Source: Nitrospirota bacterium (GTDB lineage: Bacteria > Nitrospirota > Thermodesulfovibrionia > Thermodesulfovibrionales > Magnetobacteriaceae). From it: 64,000 bases of DNA. The notes below the pieces were generated by a model. It saw nothing but the letters and a program-made list of their open reading frames with translations, was not told where the DNA came from and searched no databases. Below are positions 9,159 to 17,834 of this stretch, one piece after another. The translations under genes and the position numbers were made by a program. How positions within the stretch are numbered: position 1 is the stretch's first letter; each line of letters begins with the position of its first letter. Location of the stretch: the NCBI GenBank assembly GCA_015233895.1, contig JADFXG010000001.1, positions 124,001 to 188,000 on the forward strand, in the 5' to 3' direction.

Positions 9159-9304
9159 CCGCTGGATACTAACATATTTTAGGAGTATTTTGAAAAAGAA
9201 TGATTCCTCTGCACCTTGTTCTCACTATTGCATCACTATTTTCAATGGGACTTGGTCGCTCTGATTTCAAAACTATATGAAAATATAATAATTATAAATA
9301 TAAC

Positions 9305-9333
9305 TTGACATTTAATTTTTTTAGACTTACTAT
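9305..9333 (+). promoter_or_regulatory. Sigma70-type promoter for the secreted-protein pair
   Basis: A perfect -35 TTGACA (9305-9310), a 17-base spacer and -10 TACTAT (9328-9333). Initiation near 9340 would give a leader of about 75 bases to the ATG at 9415. A run of AT-rich sequence (9270-9303) sits just upstream, like an UP element. Confidence 0.75.
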
Positions 9334-9414
9334 GGAGTTTATGTTACGTGCTTAATAGTTTTTTTTGGCAGTGTTAATGCGTGTGTTGTGATTAAAAAAT
9401 AAGGAGAAACGCTG

Positions 9415-10470
9415 ATGAAAACAATAATACCAATAAGCAAAATCTTTTCTTGCCTTTCTGTTTTCCTGTTTATGTGCTTAGTTGTTATACCTTATGGTGA
9501 AGCATCTAATGTTTATGACGGTACATGGACAGGCATAGCTACAAGTTCCAGCAACAGCGGTGATGGTGGAAATTTCATTTTTTCTGTAAGCAGCGATATT
9601 ATGAATTCTATCACAATGTTAGTTGGCTTTAGGATATCAGGCACAAGTTGCTTTACAATACAAGCCGTCCCAAATACTACTAATTTGACAACAGATGTAA
9701 GTTCCGGCAGCTTTACCGTAAATGCTAACAATAACGAAATGACATTCACAGGCACGTTTTCCGGCGCCACTTTAGCCTCCGGCACGTGGACCGGCTCATC
9801 TAACGCTAATATGTGTAATGTATCGTCATCAGGTACATGGACTGCTACAAAAGGTGGTACCTCAGCTTCAAGCTCAACCACCACAACGACTGCATTATCA
9901 CACAGCACTACCACAACGACTGCATTATCACACAGCACCACCACAACGACTGCATTATCACACAGCACCACCACAACGACTGCCACAACTACAGCTGGCA
10001 CCACCACAGCCTTAACCACAACAGGCGGCTCTAACAATATCAAATACACAATCCCCTACCTTCACACAGACACAAATAACGTGATTTATTGTGTGGCAAG
10101 TAATATGACATCATCCTCTCAGACAGGTTATGTGATGGTAATGGCTAACAATGTTGGCACTATACTCACACCATCATATGAAAGCACTACATTTTCACTT
10201 TCAGGTAAAACATCATCCATGTTGACATTTTCCGGACACACGCTAACTGCTGGTTCCACACCAATAAGTTTGCTTGTTAACACAGGGGGTTCATCCAGTC
10301 AAACAGCGATGTATTCAGCAAGACTAACATTTAGTTCCAATGATACTACAACAAAGTGTAAAACAATGGGTTTGGCGTGTTTTCAGGGAACCACTTCACC
10401 TAAACGTAACGTTTTAGGGATAATGTGCGACGATAACACAACTTACACAGGCACTGTACTTGCCCATTAA
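9415..10470 (+). CDS. Secreted Thr/Ser-rich repeat protein
   Basis: A 351-residue protein with a clear signal peptide (MKTIIPISKIFSCLSVFLFMCLVVIPYGEA, cut after about residue 30; split here as KIFSCLSVFLFMCLVV core). An N-terminal beta-rich domain (YDGTWTGIATSSS...) contains paired Cys and resembles small secreted lipocalin-like or adhesin modules. A Thr-rich linker follows, built from HSTTTTTALS repeats (about residues 156-190). The C-terminal domain (IPYLHTDTNNVIYCV ... CFQGTTSPKRNVLGI) is homologous to the next gene product. AAGGAG stands seven bases before the ATG. The linker looks like an O-glycosylation or spacer region. Function is unknown; surface or extracellular location is inferred. 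Confidence 0.7.
   Translation: MKTIIPISKIFSCLSVFLFMCLVVIPYGEASNVYDGTWTGIATSSSNSGDGGNFIFSVSSDIMNSITMLVGFRISGTSCFTIQAVPNTTNLTTDVSSGSFTVNANNNEMTFTGTFSGATLASGTWTGSSNANMCNVSSSGTWTATKGGTSASSSTTTTTALSHSTTTTTALSHSTTTTTALSHSTTTTTATTTAGTTTALTTTGGSNNIKYTIPYLHTDTNNVIYCVASNMTSSSQTGYVMVMANNVGTILTPSYESTTFSLSGKTSSMLTFSGHTLTAGSTPISLLVNTGGSSSQTAMYSARLTFSSNDTTTKCKTMGLACFQGTTSPKRNVLGIMCDDNTTYTGTVLAH
9881..9982 (+). repeat. 30-bp tandem repeat in the Thr-rich linker
   Basis: Three nearly perfect 30-base units begin at 9881, 9911 and 9941, with a partial fourth at 9971. Each starts CCACAACGACTGCATTATCA and encodes a ten-residue TTTTTALSHS-type unit. The identity at the DNA level indicates recent expansion, so copy number may vary between strains. 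Confidence 0.9.
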
Positions 10471-10495
10471 TTTTAAATAAAAGGAGATGATAAAA

Positions 10496-10987
10496 ATGAG
10501 AAAGTTAATAACATACACGATGATGGCAATACTGATAACGGTAGTTATTAGTATATCAACAGGCAATAAATCTGAGGCTGGTTCAGCAACGTATTACATG
10601 CCGTATCTTCACACAAATGCAGGTAATGTTGTTTACTGTGTTATCGGAAATGTATCTTCAAATGCACTGACAGGCACGTTTTCAACAATGACGACAGAGA
10701 CCGGCACTGCTACTCAAACAGCGGGCACAAGTTTCAGCATAGCAGCAAACACAACGCAAATGATTACATTTTCGGGAACCACTATAACAACAGGCTCCTC
10801 AACAATTACCATATCAGACGTAACTAGCGGCAGCTATAGCGGTAAGCTAAGTTTTACAGGGACGGCAACATCAACAAACGTGGCTTGTACCGATATTCCG
10901 ATGAGCTGTTTTCAGGGTACAACAAATCCCAAACGTAACTTAGCAGGACACACGTGTGATGACGGCACAAGCACTTTAGCTTATTAA
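10496..10987 (+). CDS. Secreted single-domain paralogue of the upstream protein
   Basis: I choose ATG 10496 (MRKLITYTMMAIL), which has AAGGAG at a good distance. The in-frame ATG at 10487 touches the ribosome binding site. The product is about 163 residues with a signal peptide ending near NKSEA. Its body aligns with the C-terminal domain of the preceding protein: YYMPYLHTNAGNVVYCV, MITFSGTTI, and the shared CFQGTTNPKRNLAGHTCDD. Four conserved Cys probably form two disulfides. The pair (26 bases apart) forms an operon. The family was not recognised; an extracellular adhesin, pilin-like or matrix role is possible but unsupported. Confidence 0.75.
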   Translation: MRKLITYTMMAILITVVISISTGNKSEAGSATYYMPYLHTNAGNVVYCVIGNVSSNALTGTFSTMTTETGTATQTAGTSFSIAANTTQMITFSGTTITTGSSTITISDVTSGSYSGKLSFTGTATSTNVACTDIPMSCFQGTTNPKRNLAGHTCDDGTSTLAY

Positions 10988-10995
10988 TACCCTTA

Positions 10996-12171
10996 TCAAA
11001 TAATCTTTCTAATACGCTCAACGGCCTCATTTATTCGCGATACCGGCACAGTGAGGGCAAAGCGTATATATCCCTCTGCGCTTTCTCCAAAGCCATTTCC
11101 CGGAGTTGCCATCACAGCGGCTTTCTCAAGAAGGTACTCGGAAAATGTCTCCGATGTAAATCCCTCCGGCACTATACTCCACAGATAAAACGTCGCATCT
11201 GGTTTATTTGCAGTAAGTCCGATTGACGCCAGTCCGTCATATAGAGCATCGCGTCTTGACTGATACGTGTCTCTTATGGCACTTAGCGCCGAGTCATCCG
11301 TCTCAAGAGCACAGATGGCTGCCTCCTGTATTGCCTGAAACACGCCGGAGTCAAGGTTGGTTTTAATTTTACCAAGACCAAAGATAACATCCTTATTGCC
11401 AACAGCAAACCCCACACGCCAGCCCGTCATATTGTATGTCTTAGAGAGCGAGTGAAACTCTATACCGACGTCTTTCGCTCCGTCCACCTCAAGAAAACTC
11501 AGCGGTTTATTCCCATCATAGTAGATTTCACTATAGGCTGCATCGTGGCATATGATGATGTTATATTTATACGCAAAGTCTATGGCATCACCAAAAAACT
11601 CGCGGCTTGCGCAGGCACTTGTAGGGTTATTCGGATAATTTAAAAACATAAGCTTTGCACGCTTATATATTTCCTCCGGTATCTGGCTGAAATCCGGCCT
11701 GAAATCATTTTCAGCACGAAGAGGCATAAAATATGGAAAACCTCCGGCAAAAAGCGTTCCTATTGAATACACTGGATACCCTGGCGATGGACACAACACA
11801 ACATCTCCGGGATTAACAAACGCAAAAGGTATATGCCCTATCCCCTCTTTTGAGCCAATCAGAGACAGCACCTCGTTTTCTGGTCTTATATTTGCCTGAA
11901 ACCGCCTGCCATACCAGTCTGCCACTGCCTTACGAAACGAAAACATCCCCTCGTATGAGGGATAACGATGATGGGCAGGGTTTTCAGCAGCCCTTTGAAG
12001 TGCCGCCACTATGTGCGCCGGGGTGGGAATATCGGGGTCTCCAATGCTTAAGTCTATCAGGTCATCCCCACGTTTGAGAGCCTCTCGTTTTAATTTGTCT
12101 ATACGCTCAAATAGGTATGGCGGCAGGTTTTTAACTCTGTCTGCCATATGCACGGTAATTGCCGTCTTCAT
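10996..12171 (-). CDS. dapL: LL-diaminopimelate aminotransferase (PLP class I)
   Basis: A 391-residue fold-type I aminotransferase. DapL converts tetrahydrodipicolinate directly to LL-diaminopimelate for lysine and peptidoglycan synthesis. Family signatures: PPYLFERIDKLKREA near the N-terminus, DLSIGDPDIPTP, HRYPSYEG, LNYPNNPTSA (substrate and cofactor contacts), and the PLP lysine in HSLSKTYNMTGWRVGF. The arginine that binds the alpha-carboxylate lies in YIRFALTVP. A GGAGGG lies eight bases upstream of the ATG. DapL is found in plants, cyanobacteria, chlamydiae, Nitrospirota and some others. A related alanine or aspartate aminotransferase is the main alternative. Confidence 0.85.
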   Translation of the reverse strand: MKTAITVHMADRVKNLPPYLFERIDKLKREALKRGDDLIDLSIGDPDIPTPAHIVAALQRAAENPAHHRYPSYEGMFSFRKAVADWYGRRFQANIRPENEVLSLIGSKEGIGHIPFAFVNPGDVVLCPSPGYPVYSIGTLFAGGFPYFMPLRAENDFRPDFSQIPEEIYKRAKLMFLNYPNNPTSACASREFFGDAIDFAYKYNIIICHDAAYSEIYYDGNKPLSFLEVDGAKDVGIEFHSLSKTYNMTGWRVGFAVGNKDVIFGLGKIKTNLDSGVFQAIQEAAICALETDDSALSAIRDTYQSRRDALYDGLASIGLTANKPDATFYLWSIVPEGFTSETFSEYLLEKAAVMATPGNGFGESAEGYIRFALTVPVSRINEAVERIRKII

Positions 12172-12255
12172 ATTATGCCCTCCGTGGTCTTTAGTAGTCT
12201 AATAGTAACCAACAAATTGTTGCTGCTGGCGATATTATACAAAAAACCATACAAT

Positions 12256-13311
12256 TCACACAATAATACCACCGCCTATAACTTGCTCCCCAATATAGAA
12301 AACAGCACTCTGCCCCCTGGCCGGCGCCCACTGAGGCTCTTCAAATGCCACGGTTATTCCGCCATCATTGTTTTTAGATAAGTCTCCGGTAACGGCTTTC
12401 ATAGTTGAACGAAATTTAACCTTAACCCTTATAGGAAACTCTATTCTGTCAGCAATTAACATGTTAACATCCGATACACTTATTTCCTGCTTCATTACAT
12501 ATTTTCTGGGACCCAGAACTAACACATTATTGTGCACATCTATATCAACCACATAAAGCGGAACACCACCGGCCACCCCTGTTGCTCTTCTCTGGCCTAA
12601 CGTGTAGGCATAAAGCCCCTCGTGCACACCAAGAGTTTTACCGTCAATGTCAACTATTTTGCCGCCTGAATTTCCTTGCGGGCCAATATAGTCTTTTATA
12701 AATTTGCGGTAGTTACCGCCCTCAGTAAAGCAAATATCCTGGCTTTCAGCTCTGTGTGCCGATGCAAAATTAAGATTTATGGCAACCTCCCGCACAGTCT
12801 CTTTTGTTAAGTTGCCAAGAGGAAAAATGATATTTTTTAACATATCACGCTCTAAAACATACAAAAAATACGATTGATCCTTTTTACCGTCAACACCGGC
12901 TTTCAGTGTGTTATTTTCAGTTTGTGCATAGTGTCCGGTTGAAATATAATCAATCCCCAGACGCTCTGCCTCTGCCATCAGTATTGGAAACTTTATGTGC
13001 TTATTGCATAGGATACATGGATTTGGGGTTAACCCCTTTCTGTAATCTGAAATGAACGGCTCTATCACCTTTTCAATAAAAATATCCCTGACGTCAATTT
13101 CCCTGTGTTTTATGCCCAAAGCTCCTGAGGTTAATGAAGCATCGACAATTGAATCCAACGAACAACACGCCGCATGGCCGCTCCTTTGACGTGTCTCCCA
13201 AAGAATAAAACTCACCCCATGCACCTCAAACCCACGCTCCCTGAGCAGATACGCCGCCACGGAGGAATCCACCCCCCCGCTCATTCCTATGATTACTGAT
13301 TGTTGGTTCAA
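12256..13311 (-). CDS. mnmA: tRNA-specific 2-thiouridylase MnmA
   Basis: A 351-residue enzyme that thiolates U34 of tRNA-Lys, -Glu and -Gln using ATP and persulfide sulfur. PP-loop motif GMSGGVDSSVAAYLL at residues 9-23; the catalytic Cys pair lies in NPCILCNKHIKF and ESQDICFTEGG; GQRRATG near the centre is also family-specific. The start is TTG (13311), which gives the usual N-terminus NQQSVIIGMSGG; no ATG lies in a better position. It follows a 228-base hairpin-rich gap on the same strand as the hydrolase. Confidence 0.95.
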   Translation of the reverse strand: MNQQSVIIGMSGGVDSSVAAYLLRERGFEVHGVSFILWETRQRSGHAACCSLDSIVDASLTSGALGIKHREIDVRDIFIEKVIEPFISDYRKGLTPNPCILCNKHIKFPILMAEAERLGIDYISTGHYAQTENNTLKAGVDGKKDQSYFLYVLERDMLKNIIFPLGNLTKETVREVAINLNFASAHRAESQDICFTEGGNYRKFIKDYIGPQGNSGGKIVDIDGKTLGVHEGLYAYTLGQRRATGVAGGVPLYVVDIDVHNNVLVLGPRKYVMKQEISVSDVNMLIADRIEFPIRVKVKFRSTMKAVTGDLSKNNDGGITVAFEEPQWAPARGQSAVFYIGEQVIGGGIIV

Positions 13312-13320
13312 ATGAGATTT

Positions 13321-13494
13321 AAGGGAGGACGCTGTCCTCCCTTAGACCCTCCTGCAAGGGGACTTGTCCCCTTGACCCCTTCTTTCCAATGTTTTGTTGG
13401 TATTAGCTTATAATTAGTTACAATTTCCATTTTCTAAAGATTTTTTAACCGGCGTACCGCCGCTTAAAAAGTTTCAATGCGAGCTTCGCCCGCA
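13321..13494. repeat. Cluster of four intergenic hairpins (REP-like)
   Basis: Perfect hairpin one: AAGGGAGGAC-GCT-GTCCTCCCTT (13321-13343). Perfect hairpin two: CAAGGGGAC-TT-GTCCCCTTG (13355-13374). A third palindrome (about 13435-13470) pairs GGCG with CGCC inside flanking T- and A-runs. A fourth is TGCGAGC-TTC-GCCCGCA (13478-13494) with one mismatch. The gap lies between the hydrolase stop and the mnmA start on the same strand. None of the hairpins is followed by a convincing T tract, so they look like dispersed palindromes or processing signals rather than terminators. Confidence 0.75.
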
Positions 13495-13539
13495 AATTAA
13501 AACAAATATTTCATGCCATAACCGTATCCGTCAACCTCT

Positions 13540-14436
13540 TCAATACTTGTGAATTTCAAGCAGATATTTGAGAATTTGCCCCTTATGGTTAAGATTATCC
13601 GGTATCCAGTGGTATGAGTTAAGTTTATTGGCATCGTAAATTATATTAATTGGATTGTCATTGCAGCGGCTCCACAGAGCCATACCCGCTGTTGCTGCGT
13701 TTAGAAGCTCAACCGCATGGCCTTTAAATGTTCCCTGCATATGCTCGTTTTCTGCCTGATACCTGAAATATCCGCACTTAATTTGCCCAATAAAACGTAT
13801 CGCCTCACGCTCTGTCCAAAAAGAGTCATTGGAGGACGGATAATCTTTTAGCGGTTTATGGGTATCGTTTTTTGTTATGTTTATCCGGTTTGAAGGCCCC
13901 TCCCAATCAAATAAATATTTGACCATACAGTTTTTTGGTGGAAATTCCGCAAGCATTCCCGTTGCTATGGTTATCCCTATGGAAAAAGAGAGAATTCCGA
14001 TGTCCTTTGAGTCAACATAAGCAAGCATTGAAAGGTAGCCAACAACCTGCGATAACTCCTCCCTGTGCTTAGGCCCCCAAAAATCCTCTGTGCCTCCGGT
14101 TTTACCCCGCCCCAGAGGGTCATAATGTAGCACAACAAATCCTAAGGAGGCTACGTCCTCTGCTGTTACCTCAGTGCTGCCATCGTAATCTGTTCCGCAA
14201 CTGCCGCCCCCCGGAACAATCACAACTGCAGGATATTTCACGCCGTCTAAAGGTCTGTGCACATGTGCATAAACTCGATATGAAGCTCCGCCGCCTGCAG
14301 GATTAATCTCTATCCATACCTGCTCAAACCCTGTCTTTAACGGCTCTCTTTGTAAAAACTCCGATGGAAACGCTAACCCTTCTGAGCCGGGTAAAAAACC
14401 GGCAATCAGACGGGCAATAAAATCAAAGGCACGCAC
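13540..14436 (-). CDS. Alpha/beta hydrolase
   Basis: A 298-residue soluble hydrolase. YPAVVIVPGGGSCGTDY provides the oxyanion-hole region. VVLHYDPLGRGKTGG is the typical second loop. The nucleophile elbow reads G-I-L-S-F-S-I-G, with Ser in place of the first Gly of GxSxG. A C-terminal His (SYHWIPDNLNH) could complete the triad. The family includes esterases and dipeptidyl-peptidase-like enzymes; the substrate cannot be told. The N-terminal stretch MRAFDFIARLIAGF is amphipathic and no signal peptide is evident. The response regulator gene lies 20 bases upstream, so the hydrolase may belong to the kinase/regulator operon. Confidence 0.78.
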   Translation of the reverse strand: MRAFDFIARLIAGFLPGSEGLAFPSEFLQREPLKTGFEQVWIEINPAGGGASYRVYAHVHRPLDGVKYPAVVIVPGGGSCGTDYDGSTEVTAEDVASLGFVVLHYDPLGRGKTGGTEDFWGPKHREELSQVVGYLSMLAYVDSKDIGILSFSIGITIATGMLAEFPPKNCMVKYLFDWEGPSNRINITKNDTHKPLKDYPSSNDSFWTEREAIRFIGQIKCGYFRYQAENEHMQGTFKGHAVELLNAATAGMALWSRCNDNPINIIYDANKLNSYHWIPDNLNHKGQILKYLLEIHKY

Positions 14437-14456
14437 CAGTGTCCCTTATGCCGCAC

Positions 14457-14858
14457 CTATTCGGTGGTAAAACCGTAGTTTCTAAGCAGTGATTGCAGCT
14501 TTTTTGTGTCAATTGGTTTTGTAAGATAATCGTTACAGCCGCCGCGGTAATATGCATCAAGTACGTCTTTGGCTGAGTCAAGGGCAGTAGTCATTACTAT
14601 TTTAACTTCATCGTTGGGAGTAATTCCCATTGCTTTTTCTTTGTCGCGAATGTTTTTTAATGCCTTTAATCCGTCCATTTCCGGCATCATGATGTCAAGG
14701 CAAATAAGGTCATAGGCTTGTCCCTCATCCATTGCAAGCATAAAAGCCTCAACAGCCTCTGCCCCATTTACAGTAACGTCCACATCCCCAAACGGGGTCA
14801 AAAAATGCTGCAATAGTGTGCGGCTTGTAAAGTCATCCTCTGCTATCAGTATTCTCAT
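14457..14858 (-). CDS. CheY-like single-domain response regulator
   Basis: A 133-residue receiver with no output domain. Acidic pocket ILIAEDD near the N-terminus; phosphoacceptor Asp in DLICLDIMMPEMDG; TTA switch residue in VMTTAL; Lys in DYLTKPID. The start is set by AAGGAGG nine bases upstream of the ATG. It begins 34 bases after the hybrid kinase stop, so it is the likely partner accepting phosphate from the kinase's Hpt domain and passing it to an unknown target. Confidence 0.92.
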   Translation of the reverse strand: MRILIAEDDFTSRTLLQHFLTPFGDVDVTVNGAEAVEAFMLAMDEGQAYDLICLDIMMPEMDGLKALKNIRDKEKAMGITPNDEVKIVMTTALDSAKDVLDAYYRGGCNDYLTKPIDTKKLQSLLRNYGFTTE

Positions 14859-14892
14859 TTTGTCATGCCTCCTTTTATGTTATCCTCTAATC

Positions 14893-17292
14893 TTATGCCT
14901 GTTTTCCTGACGCATACTCTTTCACCGCGGCTATTAACACATCCATCTCCGATTCCATTTTTGGATAAATTGTACGTATCTTTTCCAAATCAGGTTTTCT
15001 TGCTGCCAACTCCATCCTCAAAGCCTCATTTCTTACAAATGAGCCCCCTATGTTTGCCGACATCCCTTTTATAGTATGCGCCTGTGCTTCAATTGCATGA
15101 ACATCATCGCTTTTAAGGAGGTCCTTGAGTTTTTTAATCTGTCGCGGTGCATCCTCTAAGAAAGCCCCGCAGAGTTTTCTTAACAGTTCCTCGTCGCCGT
15201 CAAATCTGGAAAGTGTTTCCTCTATGTCAAACACAATAAGTTTCGGTTTTTGTGCCCTGGCAGCATCCAACTCAATCGCTGAGTGCTCAGCGGAGTCAAC
15301 CGGAGCATACCTTGCAATTATTTCGTAAAGAGCACCAGCTGCAATAGGTTTAGATATAAAGTCGTTCATTCCGGCCTCGATGCACCTCTCTCTGTCGCCT
15401 TTCATAGCATGTGCTGTCATGGCTATTATCGTTATTTCCTTGTTGATGTTTTTATCTTTGCCGCTTCGTATTATGCCGGTAGCTTCAAAGCCATCCATCT
15501 CCGGCATTTGGACATCCATAAATACAAGGTCAAAGCTCTCTCTGCCCAACCTCTCCAAGGCCTCTTTGCCAGTCATTGCGGTTACTACCGAATGGCCTTT
15601 CTTTCTCAATAATCTCACTGCCAGTTCACGATTTACGATGTTGTCCTCGGCAAGAAGTATTTTGAGGCTCTTGTGTTTTTCCGAATCAGTGGCCGTTTTA
15701 GCAGCAGCAGAGTCGTTCACTGAGCCGTTAAGGACAATGCACATTGTACCGGCAAACGTTTGATATTTAGCAGGCATTGGAAGAGTTACCAAAACGCCTG
15801 ATTGCCGGCATCTTGCAGCAAATCCCGGTGAGGCTCCGTAATTCAGCATTACTATTTCAGGGTCAGGTTGGCGGTTTTCAGATTTTATATCCAGCACAGC
15901 GCTAAAACCGTCTGCATCCTTTAACTCAGATGAAATTATTGCAACTGCTATCTGAGTACCTGAGGCTGCAGCTTGTTTATAGGCATCTTCAATTTCAGAG
16001 GCGCTCTCTGCCTCATAAACGCTAAATCCGCACCACTTTGACATATTAACTAAAACCTGTCTGCTTAATTCATCTGAGTCTGCCACTATTATGGATTTAC
16101 CGGAAAAGATTTTTGCCAGACTGGGTTTAAGCTCCACCCCTCTGTCTGTTAAGGCATGGCATTGGATAGTGAAATTAAAAGTGGTACCAACGTTAACAGT
16201 ACTGCTTACTGTTATATCCCCTCCCATTAAAACAATGAGTTTTTTTGTTATAGTGAGGCCCAGTCCGGTGCCGCCGTATTTTCTTGCCGTTGAGCGGTCA
16301 GCCTGTGTGAAACTGTCAAAAATAGCGCCTTCTCTGCCCTTTGGTATTCCTATCCCGGTATCGGTTATTGTGAAATGAAGCGTAACGGTGCCATCCAGAG
16401 CTGCGCCCTTAGAGAGTTTAAGAGTGACAGAGCCTTTTTCTGTAAATTTTATAGCGTTACCGCAGATGTTTATAATTATCTGCCGCAGCCTTGCAGGGTC
16501 ACCCATTACCATGACAGGGACATCCGGCTCTATAATGCAGTGAAGCTTTATGCCTTTTTTCTGAAACTGTACAAGAAGCGGGTCGAGGGATGATTCCACT
16601 GCGTCATAAAGATTAAACTCCATACTGTCAAGCTCAAACTTTCCGGCCTCCATCTTAGAGTAATCCAGCACACTGTTCAATAAGTGAAGCAGGGAGTGAG
16701 CAGAATCTCTGACCATTTCCAGATTCCTTCTTTGCTCAGAGGACAGTTCTGTTTCCAAAGTAAGCTCAGTCATTCCGATTATGCCGTTCATAGGGGTTCT
16801 AAGCTCATGGCTGATACTGGCTATGAAATCGCTCTTTGCAACATTGGCAGCCTCTGCAGTCTCTTTATCTGTCCTCAGTTGTGCCTCAACCTGCTTTCTT
16901 GCAGTTATGTCAAATGAAACCAACAGATAGGATGTCAGGTTCCCGTAAGAATCATAGAGATGATTAGTTTTTGAAGCCAGCACGATATAAGAGCCATCAT
17001 TTTTTCTGAACCGATACTCTAACGGGGTGTGGTGCAGTGCATTTTCCCCTGCAATTTGCATACATGTATTTATATCATCAGGGTGAATATAGGCCATGAT
17101 GTCGGTGTTTAAGAGGGCGTCGACGGAATAACCTGTATTTAAAGCAAATGAGTTATTGGCAAAAATAATCCGCCAATTGGTATCAATCTCAAGCACAAAA
17201 TCGTGCATATTTTCAACGAGGTTGCGGTATTTATCACCGGTTCCTGCATGAGAGCTAATCATACCTCCTTGTGCTGCCACAACATTATCCAT
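14893..17292 (-). CDS. Hybrid sensor histidine kinase PAS-HisKA-HATPase-REC-REC-Hpt
   Basis: I place the start at 17292 (MDNVVAAQ). A second option is 17262 (MISSHAG), which has AAGGAGG directly in front. The longer open frame up to 17388 begins with an implausible Cys/Arg-rich sequence. Domains in order: PAS (about 15-135, with FRKNDGSYIVLAS), HisKA with ASISHELRTPMNGI, HATPase (TDTGIGIP, YGGTGLGL), a first receiver lacking the phosphoacceptor Asp (AIISSELKDADG has Ser at that place), a second, intact receiver (DLVFMDVQMPEMDG) and Hpt (AHTIKGMSANIG). No transmembrane segment is seen, so it is soluble. It is designed for a His-Asp-His-Asp relay ending in the CheY-like protein encoded just downstream. 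Confidence 0.88.
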   Translation of the reverse strand: MDNVVAAQGGMISSHAGTGDKYRNLVENMHDFVLEIDTNWRIIFANNSFALNTGYSVDALLNTDIMAYIHPDDINTCMQIAGENALHHTPLEYRFRKNDGSYIVLASKTNHLYDSYGNLTSYLLVSFDITARKQVEAQLRTDKETAEAANVAKSDFIASISHELRTPMNGIIGMTELTLETELSSEQRRNLEMVRDSAHSLLHLLNSVLDYSKMEAGKFELDSMEFNLYDAVESSLDPLLVQFQKKGIKLHCIIEPDVPVMVMGDPARLRQIIINICGNAIKFTEKGSVTLKLSKGAALDGTVTLHFTITDTGIGIPKGREGAIFDSFTQADRSTARKYGGTGLGLTITKKLIVLMGGDITVSSTVNVGTTFNFTIQCHALTDRGVELKPSLAKIFSGKSIIVADSDELSRQVLVNMSKWCGFSVYEAESASEIEDAYKQAAASGTQIAVAIISSELKDADGFSAVLDIKSENRQPDPEIVMLNYGASPGFAARCRQSGVLVTLPMPAKYQTFAGTMCIVLNGSVNDSAAAKTATDSEKHKSLKILLAEDNIVNRELAVRLLRKKGHSVVTAMTGKEALERLGRESFDLVFMDVQMPEMDGFEATGIIRSGKDKNINKEITIIAMTAHAMKGDRERCIEAGMNDFISKPIAAGALYEIIARYAPVDSAEHSAIELDAARAQKPKLIVFDIEETLSRFDGDEELLRKLCGAFLEDAPRQIKKLKDLLKSDDVHAIEAQAHTIKGMSANIGGSFVRNEALRMELAARKPDLEKIRTIYPKMESEMDVLIAAVKEYASGKQA

Positions 17293-17474
17293 TCCTATAT
17301 ACCTGCACAAACCGTCCTTTCGCCCACACAAACAATACCGCCGGTTTAAGTTAATCACAAAGCGTCTGCCTAACGACAGACACAACATAAAGCAATCCCA
17401 CTGTATTTTAGCATTTTTTTAGTGTTTATTTAAACTAAAAAGTTTATTTGCATATTTTTATAAATTGTGATAAC

Positions 17475-17798
17475 ATGAGAGAAGGTATGGCGGTAGACAT
17501 AGCTACTAAGGCTGCAACAGACAGCACACTTATCGGATTTCTGACTGACAAGGAGTTTTCAATTCCGCTTGCGCAGATGTTGCTCTTTGTAATAGCAAAT
17601 TCGGTTTGTCTCCTTTTAGGAAAATTTCGTCTGGGCCTTGTTGTGACGTATATGTTTGTTTTTTTCTGGGGATATATCTACAAGCGGGAGTTCCTTATTG
17701 CTACTTTTGAAAAGACCGAGTGGGGGGTGCCTCTTTACGCTTTCTTTGGCACGTTCATCCTCATTATGGGCACAATCGGCTTACTTAAAAAAGACTAA
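17475..17798 (+). CDS. Small inner-membrane protein, unknown
   Basis: About 107 residues from ATG 17475 (MREGMAVDIA); ATG 17487 is equally possible because neither has a clean ribosome binding site. Three hydrophobic segments are visible: MLLFVIANSVCLLLG, LGLVVTYMFVFFWGY and FFGTFILIMGTIGLL. The loops carry charged residues (GKFR, YKREFL, EKTEW). I do not recognise the family. It is a single gene between the divergent hybrid kinase and the convergent YkgJ-type gene, ending in front of a MITE-like repeat. Confidence 0.6.
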   Translation: MREGMAVDIATKAATDSTLIGFLTDKEFSIPLAQMLLFVIANSVCLLLGKFRLGLVVTYMFVFFWGYIYKREFLIATFEKTEWGVPLYAFFGTFILIMGTIGLLKKD

Positions 17799-17834
17799 AA
17801 CCAATGCGCTTCTTATAATAGCAAAATAACGACT

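Noticed and set aside
9881-9982. Short regular repeats that could suggest a CRISPR array
   Set aside because: The units are directly tandem with no unique spacers and are in frame in a coding linker.
9513-10049. A 178-residue Val-rich frame on the minus strand opposite the secreted repeat protein
   Set aside because: It is the antisense reading of Thr-rich repeats and has no ribosome binding site; the plus-strand gene has a signal peptide and promoter.
13321-13374. Perfect hairpins as rho-independent terminators for the hydrolase or mnmA
   Set aside because: No T tract follows either stem in the direction of transcription.
17448-17474. TTG start for the small membrane protein at 17475
   Set aside because: It would add residues from an AT-rich leader with no ribosome binding site.
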